Assembly (NCBI GenBank): GCA_946487795.1
Contig: CAMLUN010000001.1
Coordinates: 1 to 64,000, forward strand
Source: an uncultured Lactobacillus sp.
GTDB lineage: Bacteria > Bacillota > Bacilli > Lactobacillales > Lactobacillaceae
DNA: 64,000 nucleotides
Direction of reading: 5' to 3'
This document shows, piece by piece, positions 59,020-64,000 of the stretch. Within the stretch, counting starts at the first letter, position 1; the number at the start of each line of letters is the position of its first letter. Made by a program: the position numbers and the translations under genes. The notes under the pieces are model-generated. The model saw nothing but the letters and a program-made list of their open reading frames with translations, was not told the DNA's origin and made no database searches.

Positions 59020-60738
59020 ATGGTAGGCGATTCTTTAAATAAGACAGGTGCCAATTTATTAATCAAGGCCTTGCAAGAGAATAATATTAACCGGATGTAT
59101 GAAATAGTTGGAATCCCGGTAACCGATTTAGCGCGGCTCGCTGGATTACGCGGAATGAAATATTATGGTTTTCACCGTGAAGATTCAGCAGTTAATGCCG
59201 CCGCGGCAACTGGTTACTTAACGCAAAAAACTGGCGTTACATTGACTGTTTCAGCACCCGGTTTTTTGAATGGATTAACAGCTTTAGCTCAAGCTACTAA
59301 GAATTGTTTTCCGTTGATTATGATTTCAGGTTCGTCTGAACGCCATATTATTGACTTATCACAGGGCGATTATGAAGGTTTTGACCAATATAATGCGGCA
59401 AAACCCTTCTGCAAAAAAGCTTATCGGGTTGATCGAGCAGAAGATATGGGATTAGCTGTTGCAAGAGCAATTCGGACAGCAGTTTCAGGCCGCCATGGTG
59501 GTGTTTATCTTGATATTCCAGCTGACACAATTGTTCAAGAAGATACTGCTGATCAATCTAATTTTGGGGTTTATAAGTTAGTTGATCCTGCCCCTAAACA
59601 GGTACCTAATGATGAAGCAATATCACGAGCGGTTGATTTAATCAAGAATGCCAAAAAGCCCCTTATTATTTTAGGAAAAGGAGCTGCCTATAATCAGACC
59701 GAAAAACAAGTGCAACAATTAGTAGCTGAAACGAATATTCCATTTTTGCCAATGTCGATGGCAAAAGGGTTAATTCCAGATGATAGTCCTCATTCTGCTG
59801 CAGCGGCTCGTTCTCTTTCACTACGAAATGCCGATGTAGTAATTGTAATTGGTGCCCGTTTAAACTGGATGCTTTCATATGGGGATGCCCCACAATTTAA
59901 CCCGCATGCAAAATTTGTTCAGCTAGACATCGATGCCACGCAGTTTGATTCCTCACAGCCAATTAGCGCCCCGCTCCAAGGAGATCTTAAGTCGATTTTA
60001 GGTAAGTTGGTTCCGGCGCTATTGGCAACTGGATATCAAGCGCCCACAGCATGGTTAGAGCAAATTGCGCAAGATACTGAGAAAAATGACAAAAAGTTTG
60101 CGCAACGAATTGCTAATGGTAAAGTAGCACAAAAATTTGGCTATTATGGAGCGATTGCGCCTATTGCTGAATACTTCCAACAACACCCAGACACCTATCT
60201 AGTCAGTGAGGGGGCTAATACGCTTGACATTGGACGCGATATGATTGGAATGCAGCTCCCCCGTCATCGGCTCGATACGGGAACTTGGGGCGTCATGGGT
60301 GTTGGCCTTGGTTCGGTGGTTGAAACAGGAAAACATGTTGTTGCGCTTGATGGCGATAGTGCATTTGGTTTTGATGGGATGGAGATTGAAACGATTTGTC
60401 GATATAAGTTGCCGATTACGGTCGTTATTATCAATAATGGCTGAATTTATAACGGGATCGGCCAAGTTGTTCCCAATCAACTTGGGCCAACTACTCTTGA
60501 TCCAACTGCAAGGTATGATTTAATGGCTAAGGCCTTTGGTGGCGATAATTATTTTGTAAGTAATTACGATGAGATGAAAAATGTCTTTGCAAGAGCTGTT
60601 AACTCGGGACGCCCAAATATTATTAATGTTCAAATTGCACCATCGATGGGGAAAGAATCTGGCCATATTGGGAATCTAAATCCAAAGCTTAATTTACAAC
60701 CACTTGAAGAAAATGAGAGGAGCCATCATAATGACTGA
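59020..60738 (+). pseudogene. oxc: oxalyl-CoA decarboxylase with in-frame TGA
   Basis: A ThDP-dependent decarboxylase gene of 572 codons, normal length for Oxc, with one in-frame TGA at 60442-60444. The first part holds the substrate-binding domains and the ThDP motif GDSAFGFDGME...VVIINN. The stop comes two codons after that motif (NNG*IYNG), where Oxc has a Gly (GGA would become TGA by one base change). The last 98 codons remain intact in the same frame. ATG 59020 follows AGAAGGGAG. The truncated product would lack the C-terminal lid that closes the active site. It overlaps frc by 8 nt. Confidence 0.9.
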
Positions 60739-62058
60739 ACAAAGTGAAAATGCACCATTAAAAGGAATTAAAATTGTGGACTGGACACAGGTTCAATCGG
60801 GGCCTTCCTGTACTCAGCTTTTAGCATGGCTAGGAGCGTGATTAAAATTGAACGGACTAATACCGGAGACCCAACTCGTAATGAGCTGCTTGATATTAAA
60901 GATTCATGGAGCCTTTATTATTTACAATTAAACGCAAATAAAAAATCATTAACTCTTGATATTAAAACCCCAGAAGGCCAAAAAATAATGTATGACTTAC
61001 TCAAGAAGGCTGATGTCTTTGTGGAGAATATCAGGCCTGGTGCGGCGACTAGGGCAGGTTTTGGCTGGGAAAAAGTACACGAATTAAATCCACGTTTAAT
61101 CATGGCCTCCTTAAAAGGATTTAATAAGGGATCACGTTTTGCCAATGTAAAAGCCTTTGAACCTGTTGCACAATCTGCTGGTGGTGCGGCTTCGGCAACG
61201 GGATGGAATGAAGGAAGTGCAAATATCCCAACACAGTCAGCAGCGGCATTAGGAGATTCTAATTCTGGAATGCATTTAACGATTGCAATTTTAGCTGCTT
61301 TGCTACAACGAGAGCACCCCGGTAAAGGGAGCTATGTTTATCAGTCAATGCAGGATGCGGTTATTAACCTCTGTCGAATTAAATTGCGGGATCAATTGAT
61401 GTTAGATAATCTCGGAGCATTGCCATTTTATGCAGTCTATCCTAACTATAAATGGGGAAAAACAATTCCTAGGTCCGAAAATAGTGAAGGTGGACAAGTG
61501 ATTGGCTGGACTTATAAGGCAAAAGGTTGGGAAACGGATCCTAATGCCTATGTTTATATTGTTATTCAAAATAAAAACAAAAGTTGGGAGACAATTGCTA
61601 ATACGATGGGTCATCCTGAATGGGCTACTGATGAACGATTTAAGGATTGGGAACATCGCCAGCTCCATAAACAAGAAATTTACCCATTGATTGAATCATA
61701 TACCAAGAATTACGATAAGTATGAGTTAACTAAAAAACTTGAAGAGGCTGGTATACTAGTCGGCCCGGTTTTAGATTGGCATGAACTCGAAAATGATCCA
61801 GATTTAAATGAAGATGGTACCTTGGTTAAGATTAATCAGGGAGGAAATCGCGGCGAATTTAAGACGGTGGGGATGCCGTTTACAATGTCAAACTATAAAC
61901 CAACCTATAAACGAGTCCCAGATCTTGGTGAAAATAATAAGGAGATTCTATCTTCGCTTGGTTATGATCCGGAACAAATTGAAGAATTAGTAGCTAAGGG
62001 CGTAATCTCAAAAGTAGAAAAGCCTCATAATCCGCGGACAAAAGTTATTAAGGATTAA
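60731..62058 (+). pseudogene. frc: formyl-CoA:oxalate CoA-transferase, frameshifted
   Basis: A CaiB/BaiF-type CoA-transferase gene that would supply oxalyl-CoA for Oxc. The N-terminus ([20 protein letters not shown]...LLAWLGA) runs from ATG 60731 to a premature TGA at 60839. The rest continues in another frame from [11 protein letters not shown], and the CoA-transferase body with the catalytic-region DAVIN runs to 62058. Compared with the family sequence WLGADVIKIER, one Asp codon plus one base is missing, so a 4-bp deletion is the simplest reading. It was translationally coupled to oxc. Confidence 0.9.
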
Positions 62059-62080
62059 CTGTGATTTATGCTGATAAGAG

Positions 62081-62118
62081 AAAAGAGATTGGAAAATTGA
62101 ATTTTTCAGTCTCTTTTA
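62081..62118 (+). terminator. terminator after frc
   Basis: AAAAGAGATTGGAAAA pairs with TTTTTCAGTCTCTTTT, with a loop of about 6 nt. Confidence 0.82.
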
Positions 62119-62286
62119 CATCCTTAAAGCTATCTTAGCTTTCTGCATTGTTCGCTTTTTGCGGATATTTATATTAGTTTTTAGGTTGATTTTAGAATTA
62201 TTTGTGACATAAAACGAATATTGGTGTTGAAAATCCGATGATTATATGCAATAATCACACTATCATATTTATTTGGGGTGTGTATT

Positions 62287-63621
62287 TTGGAAGAAACACG
62301 AACAATCGACTTTTTCGACCGAACTTTTCATTTGTCAGAGAATAATACGAACATTAAGCAAGAATGTTTAGCTGGATTGACGACTTTTGTTTCAATGGCC
62401 TATATTCTTTTTGTTAATCCAAGCGTTTTAGGGGTAGCCGGAATGGATAAAGGGGCGGTTTTTACTGCAACTGCTTTATCAGCAATTATTGGCTGCTTTT
62501 TGATGGGAATTTTGGCTAATTATCCAATTGCGATTGCTCCGGGATTAGGTGATAATGCTTTCTTCACTTATTCGGTTGTATTAGCAATGGGAATTCCGTG
62601 GCAAAAGGCAATGGCTGGTGTTTTTGTTGCCTCTGTCTTGTTTACGATCTTGTCTTTCCTTAAAGTGCGGGAGATTGTAATTAATGCTATTCCTAAAGAC
62701 TTGAAATACGCAATGGCTGCGGGGATAGGAATATTTATCTCTTTTGTTGGTTTGCAGGGTGGTGGAATCATTGTTTCAAGTAAATCATCACTAGTTGAAT
62801 TAGGATCGCTGACGGTTCCTACAACCTGGATTACAATTTTTGGAATTTTCTTGATTGCAATTTTAATGGTCAAAAAGGTCCCAGGAGCAATTTTTATCGG
62901 TTTAGTTGCAACAACGCTTCTGGGTTTATTAACGGGATTGGTTAAGATGCCGGATCATTTAATTTCAATGGTTCCTAGCTTAGAACCGACTTTTGGAGTG
63001 GGAATTAAGTTCTTGTCAACAATGACTGATCCAAAGATGTGGGCTGTTGTCTTAATCTTCTTATTGGTAGCTTTCTTTGACACTGCTGGAACCTTAGTTG
63101 GGTTAGCCCAAGAAGCAGGATTAATGAAAGATAATAAAATGCCCCGGATTGGTCGAGCTTTGATGGCCGATTCGCTTTCGATGTTAGGAGGGGCGGTAAT
63201 GGGAACAACCCCAACTTCTGCATATGTTGAATCTTCAGCTGGTATTGCGGTTGGTGGGAAAACTGGTCTGACTGCGATTGTAACAGGAACTCTTTTCATT
63301 TTAAGTATGGCTTTTTCTCCTTTGCTTGAAGTTGTTACTACTCAAGTGACCGCCGCTGCTTTAATTGTGGTCGGAGTATTGATGGTTTCCGCCTTGAAAG
63401 ATATCGAATGGGATAAATTTGAAATTGCACTGCCGTCATTCTTGGTTGCTATTGGAATTCCGCTAACTTATAACATTTCTTATGGGATTGCATTTGGCTT
63501 TCTTACGTATCCAATCTTGATGGTTGCTGCAGGACGTCGCAAAGAAGTAAATGTTGTAATGTGGAGCATGTTTTTTGTTTTTATTGCATTACTGTATATT
63601 TTGAATGTTTTGCCAAAATAA
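62287..63621 (+). CDS. purine permease (AzgA/PbuG-type)
   Basis: A 444 aa permease of the NCS2/AzgA group, with 12-14 membrane segments. The family blocks GLTTFVSMAYILFVNP, APGLGDNAFF, FDTAGTLVGLAQ and TTPTSAYVESSAG are all present. The probable substrates are adenine, guanine or hypoxanthine. I start at TTG 62287 (LEETRTIDFF), because GGGGTG lies 6 nt upstream; the in-frame GTG 62278 is inside that site. The 210-bp gap before it holds the frc terminator and AT-rich sequence. No purine riboswitch was seen. Confidence 0.88.
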   Translation: MEETRTIDFFDRTFHLSENNTNIKQECLAGLTTFVSMAYILFVNPSVLGVAGMDKGAVFTATALSAIIGCFLMGILANYPIAIAPGLGDNAFFTYSVVLAMGIPWQKAMAGVFVASVLFTILSFLKVREIVINAIPKDLKYAMAAGIGIFISFVGLQGGGIIVSSKSSLVELGSLTVPTTWITIFGIFLIAILMVKKVPGAIFIGLVATTLLGLLTGLVKMPDHLISMVPSLEPTFGVGIKFLSTMTDPKMWAVVLIFLLVAFFDTAGTLVGLAQEAGLMKDNKMPRIGRALMADSLSMLGGAVMGTTPTSAYVESSAGIAVGGKTGLTAIVTGTLFILSMAFSPLLEVVTTQVTAAALIVVGVLMVSALKDIEWDKFEIALPSFLVAIGIPLTYNISYGIAFGFLTYPILMVAAGRRKEVNVVMWSMFFVFIALLYILNVLPK

Positions 63622-63666
63622 AAAGGGATCTAAGCAAGTTGTTATGCTTGTTTAGATCTCTTTATT
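63621..63666. terminator. bidirectional terminator between permease and gadB
   Basis: AAAGGGATCTAAGCAAG pairs with CTTGTTTAGATCTCTTT with wobbles; T runs occur on both sides. Confidence 0.85.
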
Positions 63667-63680
63667 AATTATTCTAAGGT

Positions 63681-64000
63681 TTAATGAGTGAAACCATACT
63701 TTTTAAGCTCAGTTGTTTTATGTCCTACTAATGTTGAATTATTTAAAGCTTCGATATCGCGCTTCATATCATCAATAAATTCGTGAGCTCTACTCATTCC
63801 GAAATCAGCACGACATACTATTCGTTGTACTTCAATTGTATCTAAGTTCTTTGGAAATGGGTAAGCAGGAACTTGCCATCCTTGCATACGTAATCTATCA
63901 GCTAAATCATATAACGACCAGTCTTGTGCAGTTAAGTTTTTTAACTTGTAACAAATAATTGGAATTTGAGAACCATCATTAACCATTTCGAATATACCCA
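63681..64000 (-). CDS. gadB: glutamate decarboxylase, C-terminal part (cut by window edge)
   Basis: The last 106 or so residues of a PLP-dependent glutamate decarboxylase, which turns glutamate into GABA and consumes a proton. The visible blocks match GadB C-termini: DGSQIPIICYKL, LADRLRMQGWQVPAYPFPKN, QRIVCRADFGMSRA and FIDDMKRDIEALN. The active-site lysine and the N-terminus lie beyond the window. The frame is open to the edge, so the ATG at 63986 is internal. Confidence 0.88.
   Translation of the reverse strand, partial: GIFEMVNDGSQIPIICYKLKNLTAQDWSLYDLADRLRMQGWQVPAYPFPKNLDTIEVQRIVCRADFGMSRAHEFIDDMKRDIEALNNSTLVGHKTTELKKYGFTH

Noticed and set aside
60442..60444. TGA in oxc read as selenocysteine
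   Set aside because: The aligned residue in oxalyl-CoA decarboxylases is Gly, no SECIS-like hairpin was seen right after it, and the neighbouring frc gene is also damaged. A nonsense mutation is simpler.
62119..62286. Purine riboswitch before the purine permease
   Set aside because: The three-way junction core of the purine riboswitch was not found; only AT-rich sequence and a loose ACGAAT element that could at best be a weak PurR half-site.

Overview
The window is chromosomal DNA of a low-GC lactic acid bacterium, most likely a heterofermentative Limosilactobacillus such as L. reuteri. This is inferred from the conserved block tdk-prfA-prmC-sua5-glyA-upp ... atpBEFHAGDC-murA-mreB, a D-Ala-D-Ala ligase with the Phe of intrinsically vancomycin-resistant lactobacilli, a MucBP-type adhesin-like protein, an arginine deiminase locus, an arabinose operon, oxalate genes and the end of a glutamate decarboxylase gene. 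No database search could be run, so the species name is recognition and not proof.

Layout. 1-2.8 kb: a copper operon (two cupredoxin-like proteins and a CopA-type ATPase) behind a promoter with two CopY-type boxes. 2.8-5.7 kb: small unknown genes, single tRNA-Gln(CTG) and tRNA-Glu(CTC) genes, and a frameshifted Na+/H+ antiporter. 5.8-11.9 kb: surface or secreted proteins and a serine hydrolase. 12-16.9 kb: arcA, argR and two APC antiporters. 16.9-19.3 kb (minus strand): MurT/GatD, which amidate lipid II. 19.5-25.1 kb: the housekeeping run tdk to upp. 25.2-30.4 kb: PTS enzyme I, two YibE/F proteins and a PyrR-attenuated uracil permease. 30.7-37.2 kb: F1Fo ATP synthase. 37.4-43.4 kb: envelope and shape genes (murA, mreB-like, yidD, rodA, gcvH-like, ddl). 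43.4-44.7 kb: a candidate structured RNA and an XRE-TPR regulator. 45-53 kb: arabinose transport and catabolism (araE-like, araB, araD, araA), an acetyltransferase, an aldo/keto reductase and araR. 53-58 kb: uspA, 6S RNA, rarA and small genes. 58.1-62.1 kb: yaaA and a decayed oxalate operon (oxc with an in-frame TGA, frc with a frameshift). 62.3-64 kb: a purine permease and the 3' end of gadB.

The parts work together in several places. Arabinose genes are under AraR (two operators about 217 bp apart) and carbon catabolite control (a cre just after the promoter). The arc promoter also carries a cre-like site. MurT/GatD, MurA, Ddl, RodA and MreB all act in wall synthesis. CopA and the cupredoxins form one translationally coupled unit.

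The points most worth a second look are the decayed oxalate and antiporter genes, the large palindromic element at 56.6 kb, the structured RNA before the XRE-TPR regulator, an acetyltransferase whose best start codon is ATA, a MucBP protein lacking both signal peptide and anchor, and the cupredoxin pair. No IS elements, prophage genes or CRISPR arrays were seen.
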